In this document: positions 8,398-17,073 of the stretch, piece by piece
How the letters are laid out: each line of letters starts with the position of its first letter
Numbering within the stretch: position 1 is the stretch's first letter
Assembly: GCF_014656295.1 (NCBI RefSeq)
Contig: NZ_BNCD01000014.1
Span: forward strand, 124,001-188,000
Reading direction: 5' to 3'
Length of the DNA: 64,000 nucleotides
Origin: Streptomyces sulfonofaciens
Lineage (GTDB): Bacteria > Actinomycetota > Actinomycetes > Streptomycetales > Streptomycetaceae
Notes under the pieces: generated by a model
The model's database searches: none
What the model was told of the DNA's origin: nothing
What the model saw: only the letters and a program-made list of their open reading frames with translations
Program-made: the position numbers and the translations under genes

Positions 8398-9093
8398 ATG
8401 TTCCCCAGGACCGCTCGCCGTGGACTTCCGGCTGTCGCGCTCGTCGCCGTCGGGCTCGCGCTGACGGCCTGCGGGCCCGACGGCTCCTCCTCGTCCTCGT
8501 CCTCATCGCCCGCCTCGTCGTCCGACGGTTCCTCCGGCGGCTCGTCGAGCGGTTCCTCCGGCGGCTCGTCCGCGGCGGCCGGGGGGAGCGACTCGGCGAA
8601 CGGCAAGGCCGGCGGCTCGGCGGTCTCCGGGGCGTCCGGCGCCCAGAACACCTCCGCGGCGTCGAAGTCGGTCCCGGCCTGCGCGACGAGCAAGCTGAAG
8701 ACCACGGCGGAGAACTTCTCGGCCGGCGCCGGGCACACCACCTTCCAGATCGTCTTCCAGAACATCGGCACCGCGTCCTGCACCCTGAGCGGCTATCCCG
8801 GTGTCTCCTTCGTCAAGGCCCACAACGTCCAGCTCGGCAAGGCGGCCAGCCGGACCTCCACCCCGTCCGGACCCGTCACCCTGATCCCGAACGCCCATGC
8901 CTACGCCGACGTGCGCACCGTCGACGGCCCGGGCGGGTACACGGACGAGGAGTGCGACCTGACCACCGTGCCCACCCTGCGTGTCTACCCCCCGAACCAG
9001 AAGGAGTCGGCGAACATCCCCTGGAACAAGCAGGAGTGTGTCGGCTCCGGCATCCAGAACCTGATGGTCGGGCCGGTGCACGGCAACAAGTAG
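8398..9093 (+). CDS. Secreted DUF4232 lipoprotein
   Basis: A 231-residue exported lipoprotein. The N-terminus is a type II signal peptide with arginines, a hydrophobic core and the lipobox LTAC at 22-25, so the mature protein starts at Cys25 and anchors to the outer membrane face. Residues 27-85 are a flexible Ser/Gly-rich linker. The rest matches DUF4232: VPACATSKL, FQNIGTASCTLSGYPGV and a C-terminal NIPWNKQECVGSG. The paired cysteines should form disulfides. Many Streptomyces carry several paralogues; their molecular role is unknown. GAAAGAGAG precedes the ATG. A 12-bp hairpin follows the gene. Confidence 0.9.
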   Translation: MFPRTARRGLPAVALVAVGLALTACGPDGSSSSSSSSPASSSDGSSGGSSSGSSGGSSAAAGGSDSANGKAGGSAVSGASGAQNTSAASKSVPACATSKLKTTAENFSAGAGHTTFQIVFQNIGTASCTLSGYPGVSFVKAHNVQLGKAASRTSTPSGPVTLIPNAHAYADVRTVDGPGGYTDEECDLTTVPTLRVYPPNQKESANIPWNKQECVGSGIQNLMVGPVHGNK

Positions 9094-9140
9094 CGGGCCG
9101 CAGGCAACGGGCCGCACCTACAGCGGCCGCACGCACGGCG

Positions 9141-9170
9141 GGCCCAGCGGCCGAGCGGGGCCGCTGGGCC
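9141..9170 (+). terminator. Hairpin terminator after the DUF4232 gene
   Basis: The arms GGCCCAGCGGCC (9141-9152) and GGCCGCTGGGCC (9159-9170) are perfect complements with a six-base loop, 48 bases after the lipoprotein stop. Confidence 0.65.
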
Positions 9171-9300
9171 GGGACGACGCCCCCGCCCCGGCGCGGCCCC
9201 GCCTGTGCGTGCCCCGGGCCGCCCCACCGCGTGCCCGCCGGCATCCGTGCGGGGCCCGGCCGCCCACCCGTTCGAAGGGTGTGCGGCTCTCGCCGAGGAC

Positions 9301-9336
9301 GGAGCCTCTTCGCGGCACATGCCGCGAAGAGGCTCC
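9301..9336 (-). terminator. Perfect 17-bp hairpin after the M15-like gene
   Basis: The arms GGAGCCTCTTCGCGGCA (9301-9317) and TGCCGCGAAGAGGCTCC (9320-9336) are exact complements separated by CA. It lies seven bases beyond the stop of the leftward M15-like gene and probably terminates that three-gene operon. Confidence 0.8.
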
Positions 9337-9343
9337 CTGCGGT

Positions 9344-10018
9344 CTAGGCGGCGTGACGCGCGGCGCCGCTGCGGGCGAACGACTTCGCACGTGCCCGCCG
9401 GCCGGGGTCGAAGGCGTCGGTGGCGCCCGCGCCCTCGTCGCCCGGTCCGGTGTTCCAGCCGGTGATCTTCTGTGCGACGCCCTTCACCTTGGGGTGGCCG
9501 GGCTCGTAGGCGATCTCGAAGTGCGACTCCTTCGGCGTCTTGAAGTCGCCGCCCCATGCCACGACCCCGTCCAACTCGGCGAGGATGTCCCGGACGACGA
9601 CCATCTCCGGCGCGTAGAAGCCGCCCTTGGCCCCCAGCGGGTAGGCCCGGGGTCTTATCTCGATGGCCGTGCCGGACAGGTAGTTCGACTCGAAGCGCTG
9701 GTGCACGCGGCGAGAGGTGCGGTGGCCCTGGACGTCGCCGGCGCGGAGCTGGTCGATCTCGTAGTTGAAGCGGCGCGCGATGTGCAGCAGGATCGTCGCG
9801 GCGTCCCCCGCGGCGAGGCGCACGCTCTGGTTGCTGCCTTCGACGGTGAAGCCCTTCGCCTCGCCCAGCACCTCCCAGCCGTTGGCGGTGCGGTCCCCGG
9901 CCCAGTTCGTGGTCCGGTCGGCCGCTGAGGCGGGGGCCGCGCCGAGGGACCCGATGGCCACGGCTCCGGCGACGGCGGCGGTGGCGGTCACGAAGTGCCG
10001 CCTGGTCAGCTCGTTCAT
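9344..10018 (-). CDS. Tat-exported M15-peptidase-like protein with altered metal ligands
   Basis: A 224-residue protein with an N-terminal twin-arginine signal (RRHFVTATAAVAGAVA, cleavage after APASA). The middle resembles the D,D-/L,D-carboxypeptidase M15 fold: SNYLSGTAIEI aligns with the SxHxxGxAxD zinc motif and VAWGGDFKTPKESHFEI with the WGGDW...HFE segment. The first ligand His appears replaced by Tyr and the Asp by Glu, while the last His is kept, so peptidoglycan cleavage is doubtful. AGGAAGG precedes the ATG, which overlaps the upstream membrane-protein stop by ATGA, so translation is coupled. It is last in an operon with a DUF1906 protein. Family call moderate, activity uncertain. 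Confidence 0.65.
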   Translation of the reverse strand: MNELTRRHFVTATAAVAGAVAIGSLGAAPASAADRTTNWAGDRTANGWEVLGEAKGFTVEGSNQSVRLAAGDAATILLHIARRFNYEIDQLRAGDVQGHRTSRRVHQRFESNYLSGTAIEIRPRAYPLGAKGGFYAPEMVVVRDILAELDGVVAWGGDFKTPKESHFEIAYEPGHPKVKGVAQKITGWNTGPGDEGAGATDAFDPGRRARAKSFARSGAARHAA

Positions 10019-10437
10019 GCTGTGCCCTTCCTGTTTCGTCGGTGTGCAACGGCCAGCCGGACGGCTGCGCCCAGGCAGGTGAGGGCCAGCAGGGGCAGGA
10101 GCACCAGGGCCGGATTGACCCATGCCGGGACCAGATCGTCGGTGGCGTTGCACTTGTCGTGCAGGGGGAACCATCGCGAGGCCTCCCGCCAGTGGGCGGA
10201 GCGGTAGGCGCTGTCATAGGAGAAGCCGGCCGCGGTGCAGGACTCCGCCGCATCCAGGGAGGTGCCGGCCAGGGCACCGATGAACCATGTGGCGACGGTG
10301 GCGACGACGCAGAGCAGGGCCGTTGAGACGAACCAGCCGGGGGTTCTCCAGCGGCCGGTGAACAACGGCCTGCCCCACAGCCACAGCACGGGCAGGGCGG
10401 GTACGGCGAGGAAGAGGGAGTTCGCGATGGTGTCCAT
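10015..10437 (-). CDS. Membrane protein, unknown function
   Basis: A 140-residue protein with three hydrophobic segments: about 4-22 (IANSLFLAVPALPVLWLW), 38-57 (FVSTALLCVVATVATWFIGAL) and 105-128 (PALVLLPLLALTCLGAAVRLA). The loop between the second and third segments carries two cysteines (SCTAAG and DKCNAT) that could form an extracellular disulfide. The C-terminus is basic. It lies 21 bp after the DUF1906 gene and overlaps the M15-like gene by four bases, so the three are probably co-transcribed. No Shine-Dalgarno is obvious. I do not recognise a family. Confidence 0.75.
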   Translation of the reverse strand: MDTIANSLFLAVPALPVLWLWGRPLFTGRWRTPGWFVSTALLCVVATVATWFIGALAGTSLDAAESCTAAGFSYDSAYRSAHWREASRWFPLHDKCNATDDLVPAWVNPALVLLPLLALTCLGAAVRLAVAHRRNRKGTA

Positions 10438-10458
10438 GCTTGAGTTGTTCGCTCGGCC

Positions 10459-12906
10459 TTACCGGTTGGCTCGTGCGGCTGCCCGCTGCCGGGCGGCCTT
10501 GAGGTACGTGTTGAGGTTGTTCCTGTAGGTGGCGGCCAGGCTGTTCTCCAGGCCGAGAAGGGCGAGCATGCGGTCGCTGAAGCCCAGGCAGAACGAGTCG
10601 AGCTTGTCACTGCCGCCGGGGAGATTGATCATCAGGGACGGGAGCATGGCTCCGGACGCCGCGATGAGTTTCTTGCGGGCGAGGTCGACGGTGATGTCGT
10701 CCGCGGCCGTGAGGATGTTCCAGCAGGACTGCTTGCAGTTCTCCGCGGTCTGCCAGCGGCGGTCGAAGTTGTCGCGGAAGCGGTGCAGACCGCCGCCGCC
10801 GTCGTACTGCGACGTGACCCAGTCGACGATGGTCCGGCCGCCGGCGACGGCCTTCGCCATCAGGTATCCGTCGGCGTCCTCGACCATGTCGGTGAAGCCG
10901 AAGCTGGAGACGATGGCCGGTTTGGCGAGCTTGGCGTCGCAGAACGCGTGACCGGACGCGTACTGGTCCTCGGAGTTGCGCCAGTCGGCGTAGAAGGTCA
11001 TGATGTCGCCGCCCCAGCCCGCGATGTCGCCGCCGGTGGCGGACTTCTTGTCACTGGGGTCGGAGCTGACCAGGAAACCGTTGGCGGTGGCCATGAGGTG
11101 CGGGAGATCGAGGTCGTAGCCGGAGATGGGGTCCTTGAACGAGCCCATCGGCGACATGCCGCGGCTGTTGCAGTAGTCGACGAAGCCCGAGTCGAAGCTT
11201 CCGGCCAGCCACCACCACTGCAGGCCCTGGTACTTGTCGTGGCGGATGTACTCCATGACGAGCTGGCTGGGGTTCTTGCCGCCGCCGTAGGCGACCGCCA
11301 TGCCGTAGAGCTTCTGCACGTAGGCGATGAGGGCGTCGGCGGGGCCCGCGGTGTCGTTGACGGATCCGGACCCGGGGTCCCCGAACCTGTCGCTGCGCCA
11401 GACGTCCCGGTCGAGGTCGAAGGCGTCGGAGCCGTTGGTGACCCGGAACTCCTTGATCTGGTTCATGGCCCAGTTGTCGGGCAGCGGGAAGCCGAGGTTC
11501 CCGGAGAAACCGTAGGACATGCCGGAGACGAAGGAGTAGCGCGCCAGCGTCCTGCGGGTGACGTTGATGCAGACGTTGCGGGAGCCGTAGACGCCGTGGA
11601 AGTACTTCTTGCCCTGGCTGGCCAGGCCCGCCACCACACCGTTGAAGTACGCGACGATGCCCTGCGGGGAGCCGTCGATCTCCTCCTGGGTGGCGTCGTA
11701 GTCGCACGCGAAGTAGATGGTGGTGCCCCGGTTGAAGCCGTAGTCGGAGGCCAGCTTGTGGGCGTTGAGGGCGTGCTGGTAGCCGTTGGAGTAGGTGAAG
11801 TCGGCCAGTTCGCGTGCGTTGTCCTGGTAGATCGGGAAGACCTTCAGGCCGGCGCCGAAGATGGTCTGGAGCTCGCCGGGCTTGATCTCCTTGTCGAGGG
11901 TGGAGCCCGGCGGGTCGTACAGGTAGCGGCCGACGATGCGGTAGCCGTTGTCGTGCAGCCACTTGGCGCGGGAGGCGGTGATCTCGTAACGGGTGTCGCT
12001 GCCGGTGGCCTCGCGGTCGGGATCGCCCATGGAGACCAGGAGCTGGGCCCAGGTCGGGTAGTCGCCCGCGCCGGAGGCGGGTAACTGCGAGAACTGCTGG
12101 AAGATCGTGACGTACTCGGTGGTCTTGTCGTCGTAGGTGTCCTTGAAGGTGGTGCGGACCTCCTCGTCGTTGCCGTCCGCGCGGTGGACGATGACCGGCT
12201 CGTTGAAGACGCAGGCGGCCGTGAAGAGCTGGACGAAGATGCCCGAGTTGCCCTCCCGGACGGGATGCGCCTTCAGACCGGCCTGGGTGCCGGTGCCGAA
12301 GTTGCCGGTGGGTTCGAGACCCAGCTCGTACTGGAGGGCGATCATGAGGGACTTCTGCACGTCGCGCGAGTAGATGCCGTCGCAGGGACCGATGCTGTAG
12401 GCGGGCCGCTGCCAGTAGCGGCCGTTCAGCCACTGCTGGATGCTGCGGATCTTGTCGGTGCCGCCGGCCACGACCACGTACGCGTCCATGTTGAGGATGC
12501 ACTTGGCGATCTGGGCGTTGATGGTGCCCTCGCCCTCCGGGATGCCCATGTTGGAGCGCAGGCTCTTGACGGCCTCGCGGGTGACACCGGTGAACCACCC
12601 GTAGCTGTCGGGCTCGACGGCCCAGTAGCCCTTGCAGAACAGGCCGTGTTCGAGGATGGCGACGATGTTGCGGTTGGCGTCCCACTCGAAGCCGATCTCG
12701 CCGAGCGCGGCGAACTTGGCCAGGGTGGTCGGACCGAAGGAGGCGACGACCGGATCGATGCCCAGCTCGTGCTGGAGTCCCATCACGAGGGAGTACATGG
12801 TGGACCAGCCGGTGCGGCCGTCCTCGGGACAGCGGACGTAGCCGTTCACGTTGCCGTAGGTGGCGTTGACCCATTGCTGGGCTTCCAGAACTTTGGCATC
12901 TGCCAT
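10459..12906 (-). CDS. DUF1906 (Rv2525c-like) glycoside-hydrolase-like protein with N-terminal binding repeats
   Basis: An 815-residue protein. Residues about 5-75 and 160-230 are two related repeats (AQQWVNATYG...LQHELGIDP and IQQWLNGRYW...LQYELGLEP) resembling peptidoglycan-binding modules. Residues about 300-520 match the DUF1906 TIM-barrel domain (RYEITASRAKWLHDNGYRIVGRYL; GTTIYFACDYDAT), known from mycobacterial Rv2525c and phage-lysin-like proteins. The last 290 residues, with WWWLAGSFDSGF and a conserved-looking Cys pair NCKQSCWN, are unassigned. I see no signal peptide, which is odd for a wall-directed enzyme. The ATG at 12906 follows AAAGG at good spacing; an upstream GTG would overlap that site. 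It is first in an operon with a membrane protein and a Tat-exported M15-like protein. Confidence 0.82.
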   Translation of the reverse strand: MADAKVLEAQQWVNATYGNVNGYVRCPEDGRTGWSTMYSLVMGLQHELGIDPVVASFGPTTLAKFAALGEIGFEWDANRNIVAILEHGLFCKGYWAVEPDSYGWFTGVTREAVKSLRSNMGIPEGEGTINAQIAKCILNMDAYVVVAGGTDKIRSIQQWLNGRYWQRPAYSIGPCDGIYSRDVQKSLMIALQYELGLEPTGNFGTGTQAGLKAHPVREGNSGIFVQLFTAACVFNEPVIVHRADGNDEEVRTTFKDTYDDKTTEYVTIFQQFSQLPASGAGDYPTWAQLLVSMGDPDREATGSDTRYEITASRAKWLHDNGYRIVGRYLYDPPGSTLDKEIKPGELQTIFGAGLKVFPIYQDNARELADFTYSNGYQHALNAHKLASDYGFNRGTTIYFACDYDATQEEIDGSPQGIVAYFNGVVAGLASQGKKYFHGVYGSRNVCINVTRRTLARYSFVSGMSYGFSGNLGFPLPDNWAMNQIKEFRVTNGSDAFDLDRDVWRSDRFGDPGSGSVNDTAGPADALIAYVQKLYGMAVAYGGGKNPSQLVMEYIRHDKYQGLQWWWLAGSFDSGFVDYCNSRGMSPMGSFKDPISGYDLDLPHLMATANGFLVSSDPSDKKSATGGDIAGWGGDIMTFYADWRNSEDQYASGHAFCDAKLAKPAIVSSFGFTDMVEDADGYLMAKAVAGGRTIVDWVTSQYDGGGGLHRFRDNFDRRWQTAENCKQSCWNILTAADDITVDLARKKLIAASGAMLPSLMINLPGGSDKLDSFCLGFSDRMLALLGLENSLAATYRNNLNTYLKAARQRAAARANR

Positions 12907-13185
12907 GGACGGAGCCTTTCTCCTCACGGGAAAACGGCATCAACCACCGCCCGCCGTACGGGAGTACGGCGGTTCGGCACGGTGACATGACGCCTCGTCA
13001 CCGATCCTATGCATGTTTCTCTTCTGCCGGTCTTTTCAGGTGAAGGACGGACTTGCTCCGTTTCCGCGGGCGCGCTCGCCCGTCGGGGACCGGGCCCCGG
13101 CCGCCGGCGCCACCGTGCCGCGCCCCCTGGCCGGTCCATGTCCCACACGTTCTCGTACGCAACTCAGGTCCATGTACTTGTTGCT

Positions 13186-13237
13186 CATGACTGATATCGC
13201 TACGTTCTTTCTCGGTTGCGGAACATGTTCAGTCATG
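13186..13237 (+). promoter_or_regulatory. Inverted repeat in the pectate lyase promoter
   Basis: CATGACTGA (13186-13194) and TCAGTCATG (13229-13237) are perfect complements 34 bases apart, with the palindrome GAACATGTTC (13221-13230) overlapping the right copy. The region is AT-richer than its surroundings and ends 37 bp before the lyase ATG, so a regulator site is likely. The regulator is unknown. Confidence 0.45.
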
Positions 13238-13274
13238 TGAACACTCCGGCACACGTGAGGAAGGCACTTCTCGA

Positions 13275-15080
13275 ATGAAGAAGCCCTTGAGCCGCCGTAC
13301 GTTCCACCGATTGGCCACCACGCCGCTGCTCGCCGCGCCGGCCGTGTCACTGTCGGCCCCCTCCGCCCAGGCGTCGGTGGCCCGCGCCCCGGTGCCGCCG
13401 ACGCGTTCCGCCCACGTGCGCGCGATGCGCCGCGCCGCGATCCACATGGACCGGGTGGTCTCCTACCGGGGTGCCTACGTGTGGAACTACCTGCCGGACC
13501 TCTCGGTGACCTGGGGGGAGATGGAGGCCCGGCGGACCATGTGCTGGGTGCAGCCGCCCGGCACCCCCTCCATGGGCCACAGCATGCTCGACGCCTACCA
13601 CGCCACGGGTGAGGAGGTCTTCCTGCGGGCGGCAGAACGCACCGGTCTCGCGCTCGTGGAGGCGCAACTCCCGGTCGGCGGGTGGAACTACATCCATGAC
13701 TTCGCGGGGGAGGACTCCCTGCGCGACTGGTACGCCACCATCGGCGCCAACGGGTGGCGCCTCGAGGAGTTCCAGCACTACTACGGCAACGCGACCTTCG
13801 ACGACGCGGGCACCTCGACCGCCGCGCAACTGATCCTGCGGCTCTACCTGGAGCGCCGCGACCCGCGCTTCGAGCGGTCGCTGCACAAGGCGATCGACTT
13901 CGTCCTCGCGGCGCAGTTCGCCGGCGGGGCGGCGGACGGGGGCTGGCCGCAGCGCTTTCCCGCGTACGCTGGTTCCGTGAGCCGGATGCCGTGGCCGCGG
14001 GCGCGCCCGCCGTGGCTGCCCAAGGACGCGCAGCACGGCATGGAGGACGGCGACTACACCCACCACGTGACGTTCAACGACGACGTGCTGGGCGAGAACA
14101 TCAAGTTCCTCATCATGTGCGTCTCCGCACTGGGGCGGCGTGACCTCGTGGCCCCGGTGCGGCGCGCGATGGAGTGCCTGCGCCGTATGCAGCAGCCGGC
14201 ACCGCAGGCCGGCTGGGGCCTGCAACACCTCTCCCGTGCGCAGGGCGGCAGGCCGGCCGGGGCGCCGGCGGGGGCCAGGTCGTACGAGCCGCGGGCGCTC
14301 GCCACGCACACCACGCAGACCAACGTCCAGCAGTTGTTCCACTACTTCCGGCTGACGGGAGACCGCGCCTTCCTCGAGCGGGTCCCCGAGGCACTCGACT
14401 GGCTGGAGACCTGCCGGCTGACGGACGAGCAGATCGCCGAGAACCCGCTGCTCGCCGGCCACACCCACCCCACCTTCGTGGAGCTGGGCACCAACCGTGC
14501 GAAGTTCACCCACCGCTTCGGCTCCAACATCCGCAACGGCTCCTACTACTACGACCACGACCACCACGACACGCTCAGCCACTACTCGTCGGGTCGCTCC
14601 GTGGACGTCGACGGCATGCGCGCCACCCATGCGGAGCTGGCCGCGATGAGCGACGCGGAGGTCGCGGCGCTGCGCGCCCGCTCCCCGCTCACGCCGGGCG
14701 TGAGCGCCCCGCTGCCGCGGTACTACTCGGTGCGGGACATCCAACTCTCCGACCTCCTGCGCGACAGTCCCTTCGACCTGCCGCCGGTGAGCGACGCCCA
14801 GGCCGCGGACCTGGTGGCGCAGCTCGGCACCCGCGACTACTGGCTCACCCCGCTCGAAGCCGTCACCAACCCCTACCGCGGCCCCGGCTCGACCGAGCCG
14901 TACGACGGCAGGGCGTACATGAGCAGGAACGTCGGCGATCTGCGCGACACCTCTCCCTACGATCCGCAGAAGCCGCCGGAGGAGCCTCCGTACGAGCCGC
15001 GTGACAGGCCGCTCGGGATCAGCACGTCCGCGTACGCGTCGAACATGGCCAAACTGATCGCCTATGTGGACGGGCACTAG
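13275..15080 (+). CDS. Tat-exported PL10-type pectate lyase family protein
   Basis: A 601-residue secreted protein. The N-terminus carries a twin-arginine signal (SRRTFHRLATTPLLAAPAV, cleavage near AQA). The body shows the helical-toroid pectic acid lyase signature: repeated WNY/GGW helices, DGGWPQRFP at about 221-229 and HHVTFNDDV at about 263-271, matching the NGGWPQ and HITFNDD motifs of polysaccharide lyase family 10. It should cleave polygalacturonate by beta-elimination. It is longer than typical PL10 catalytic domains (about 330 residues), and the last 200 residues are unassigned. GAGGAAGG precedes the ATG. It is monocistronic and ends at a strong bidirectional hairpin. The polysaccharide substrate is inferred from the family. 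Confidence 0.78.
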   Translation: MKKPLSRRTFHRLATTPLLAAPAVSLSAPSAQASVARAPVPPTRSAHVRAMRRAAIHMDRVVSYRGAYVWNYLPDLSVTWGEMEARRTMCWVQPPGTPSMGHSMLDAYHATGEEVFLRAAERTGLALVEAQLPVGGWNYIHDFAGEDSLRDWYATIGANGWRLEEFQHYYGNATFDDAGTSTAAQLILRLYLERRDPRFERSLHKAIDFVLAAQFAGGAADGGWPQRFPAYAGSVSRMPWPRARPPWLPKDAQHGMEDGDYTHHVTFNDDVLGENIKFLIMCVSALGRRDLVAPVRRAMECLRRMQQPAPQAGWGLQHLSRAQGGRPAGAPAGARSYEPRALATHTTQTNVQQLFHYFRLTGDRAFLERVPEALDWLETCRLTDEQIAENPLLAGHTHPTFVELGTNRAKFTHRFGSNIRNGSYYYDHDHHDTLSHYSSGRSVDVDGMRATHAELAAMSDAEVAALRARSPLTPGVSAPLPRYYSVRDIQLSDLLRDSPFDLPPVSDAQAADLVAQLGTRDYWLTPLEAVTNPYRGPGSTEPYDGRAYMSRNVGDLRDTSPYDPQKPPEEPPYEPRDRPLGISTSAYASNMAKLIAYVDGH

Positions 15081-15182
15081 GGTCCGCGTGCGGCGGTGAC
15101 CCCCGCTCCTGCGCGCTCCCGTGTCCCCGGACCCGGTGCGGACGGGGGAGTGGGGGGATCGACGAGCGGCCACCGGACCGGG

Positions 15183-15220
15183 CCTGAGCCCCTGGCACCG
15201 CCTGGCGCCAGGGGCTCAGG
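15183..15220. terminator. Bidirectional hairpin terminator
   Basis: The arms CCTGAGCCCCTGGC (15183-15196) and GCCAGGGGCTCAGG (15207-15220) are perfect 14-bp complements with a ten-base loop. It sits between the convergent pectate lyase and MDMPI-like genes and can serve both. Confidence 0.8.
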
Positions 15221-15288
15221 CAGGCGCGTGCCCCGCGGCGGTTGCCACGACCGTGGCGACCGCGCGGCACGTCCGGGCCCTGGACGTA

Positions 15289-15987
15289 TCAGCCGAGGAC
15301 GAACGGCAATCTCGCGGCCAGTTCGCCGAGTTCGGCCCTCTCCGCGTCGGTCGGCGCCCGGCGCCCGGTGCCGACCAGAAGCGCGTCCTTGTCGGTGAAC
15401 GACGCGGGGAACGCGGCGTCGGCGATGTCCTCCAGCATCGCGCGGGACCGCGCCAGGCACTCGGCGGGCGGTTGGGCCGCGTCCGGGAGGTGCGCGATCA
15501 GATCGAGGTGGTGCAGGGTCCACTCCAGGACGTACACGGTGAGGTAGTCGCCCACGGTGAGGACCTCGTCGCGGGTGCTCACCCGGCCGCCGGGGTCGGC
15601 GAGCCCGGCGGCGCGTCCGGCGGCGGAGCCGAGGTCGTCGAAATGGAATGTGAGCAGGCGCGGTTCCTGGTACGCGGCGGCCAGCCGGACGATCAGCGCG
15701 TCGAGCGGGTCCTCGCCGGTCGGCGGGTGGTCCTCGACACTCCAGTAGGTCACCGCGTCGACGGTCGGTTCCGTGTCCGCGGGGGTGACGAGGGTGATCA
15801 GGACGTCCTGCGCGTCGATGATCAGGTGGCACACGAGGTCGCGCACGAGCCAGCCCGCGCAGCCGGACGGCTGCGCGAAGTCGCGGTCCGGCAGTTCGGC
15901 GACCGCCGTGCGCAGCGCTGTCCAGGAGCATGAGAAGAGGTCCACGTCGGCAAGGTAGTGCGCTGCGGGAACGGCGGACAAGCGCAT
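15289..15987 (-). CDS. Maleylpyruvate isomerase N-terminal (MDMPI/DinB-like) domain protein
   Basis: A 232-residue protein of the mycothiol-dependent maleylpyruvate isomerase / DinB-like four-helix superfamily, which usually binds a metal through three histidines and transfers or isomerises thiol adducts. The N-terminal signature is LPDRDFAQPSGCAGWLVRDLVCHLIIDAQDV, with the metal-site His in VCHL. YVLEWTLHHLDLIAHL in the second half fits a second ligand. The ATG at 15987 is chosen because the family motif begins soon after; a GTG at 16008 is an alternative, and neither has a clear ribosome site. It follows the GNAT gene on the same strand. The true substrate is unknown, as for most actinobacterial members. 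Confidence 0.75.
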   Translation of the reverse strand: MRLSAVPAAHYLADVDLFSCSWTALRTAVAELPDRDFAQPSGCAGWLVRDLVCHLIIDAQDVLITLVTPADTEPTVDAVTYWSVEDHPPTGEDPLDALIVRLAAAYQEPRLLTFHFDDLGSAAGRAAGLADPGGRVSTRDEVLTVGDYLTVYVLEWTLHHLDLIAHLPDAAQPPAECLARSRAMLEDIADAAFPASFTDKDALLVGTGRRAPTDAERAELGELAARLPFVLG

Positions 15988-16075
15988 TCGCGGGGGCGGG
16001 TCGTGCACCTGGCGGACCGGGCGTCCGGCGGCCCCGGACGGGACCGCAGCACCGGCTCCGCCGCCGGGGCGTGGC

Positions 16076-16546
16076 TCAGTCGGCCGGCAGGTGGTAGCGC
16101 AGTTTCTCCCTCGCCCGGGCCCCCAGCCGGTCGTAGAACCTGATGGCGTCCGTGTTCCTGGCCGGCGTGCGCCACTGGACCTGCCCGAGGCGAAGCTCCC
16201 GGGCGGTGTCCACCACGGCCTCCATCAGCAGGGGGCCGACTCCGAGGCCACGATGGCCGTCGCGCAGGAAGAGGCGGTCCATGTGGAGGTACTCCGACCC
16301 GTCCCATGTGGACACCTCCGGCGCGCACGAGGCGTACCCGATGATCTCACCGCCGTCCGCCTCGGCGACGAAGCACCGCAGCCGCACCGGCCCGGCACCG
16401 AACAGCAGCGCCTCCAGCCGGCGGGCCAGGTCCTCCGGCGGTGGCGCCGCCCTCTCGTAGGCCGCGTGCTCGGCGGCCAGCCGGGCGACCTGTGCCAGGT
16501 CCTCGGCGCGTGCGCGGCGCACCCGGGCCACTTCGGCACAGGTCAC
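16076..16546 (-). CDS. GNAT family N-acetyltransferase
   Basis: A 156-residue acetyltransferase that moves an acetyl group from acetyl-CoA to an amine. The order RRARAEDLAQVARL (first strand-helix), EIIGYASC, LHMDRLFLRDGHRGLGVGPLLM (the acetyl-CoA Q/RxxGxG/A motif, here RGLGVG) and QWRTPARNTDAIRFYDRLGA (motif B) is complete. The GTG start overlaps the stop of the upstream gene as GTGA, showing translational coupling; longer frames upstream do not resemble the family. The substrate cannot be read from sequence. Closest in look to spermidine/diamine-type GNATs with a phenylalanine-tyrosine end motif. Confidence 0.87.
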   Translation of the reverse strand: MTCAEVARVRRARAEDLAQVARLAAEHAAYERAAPPPEDLARRLEALLFGAGPVRLRCFVAEADGGEIIGYASCAPEVSTWDGSEYLHMDRLFLRDGHRGLGVGPLLMEAVVDTARELRLGQVQWRTPARNTDAIRFYDRLGARAREKLRYHLPAD

Positions 16547-17073
16547 CGGACCTCGCCCTCCAGCACGTCCCCGCGCCAGGTCGCGAGCCGCTCGTCGAGT
16601 GCGCCGCCGCCGTCCAGGACACGGCGGGTGAACGCGTCCCGTTCGTGTCCCAGCACCGCCGCCTCCCACACGCACGGGGCGAGGCCCGTCCGTCCCGGCC
16701 TGAGCCGGTCGGCATCGCCTGCCGGACCGGTGAAGATGGCGAGGTCGGACATGTACCCCTCGATCCAGGTGTGGACCAGGACGTAGTCACCGTCCCCGCC
16801 GGCGTGCACGAGCAGCACGGCGAGCCCGAGGGAACCCCGCAGGTGGGCCGACGCCAGGTGATCAGCGGCGATCCGCAGCGCGGTCCGCAGGTCCTCGTCC
16901 GCCACGGTCCGCCCCGGTGCCTCGATCGCGTACGGCTTCACCACGTGCCCGGCAACCGTGCAACTCCCCAGCGGGCGGACCGTGCGGGCGTGGTAACCCT
17001 CGGCGAGCGCCGACAGGGCACCCGAACCGGCGGCGGTCGACGACTGGTTGGGCGGTTCCCCGAGAACGGTCAC
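16543..17073 (-). CDS. Hypothetical protein coupled to a GNAT
   Basis: A 176-residue protein I cannot assign. It has an unstructured start, then VVKPYAIEAPGRTV, two helices (EDLRTALRIAADHLASAHL) and strand-rich LGLAVLLVHAGGDGDYVLVHTWIEGYMSDLAIF, ending in WEAAVLGHERDAFTRRVL. It looks like a small soluble alpha/beta protein. The GTG at 17073 is the most plausible start, but further GTGs exist upstream, so the N-terminus is uncertain. It overlaps the GNAT gene by GTGA, so the two products are probably made together, perhaps as enzyme and partner. Confidence 0.6.
   Translation of the reverse strand: MTVLGEPPNQSSTAAGSGALSALAEGYHARTVRPLGSCTVAGHVVKPYAIEAPGRTVADEDLRTALRIAADHLASAHLRGSLGLAVLLVHAGGDGDYVLVHTWIEGYMSDLAIFTGPAGDADRLRPGRTGLAPCVWEAAVLGHERDAFTRRVLDGGGALDERLATWRGDVLEGEVR

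Noticed and set aside
13221..13230. GAACATGTTC as a LexA (SOS) box
   Set aside because: The actinobacterial LexA box needs four bases between GAAC and GTTC; here there are two.
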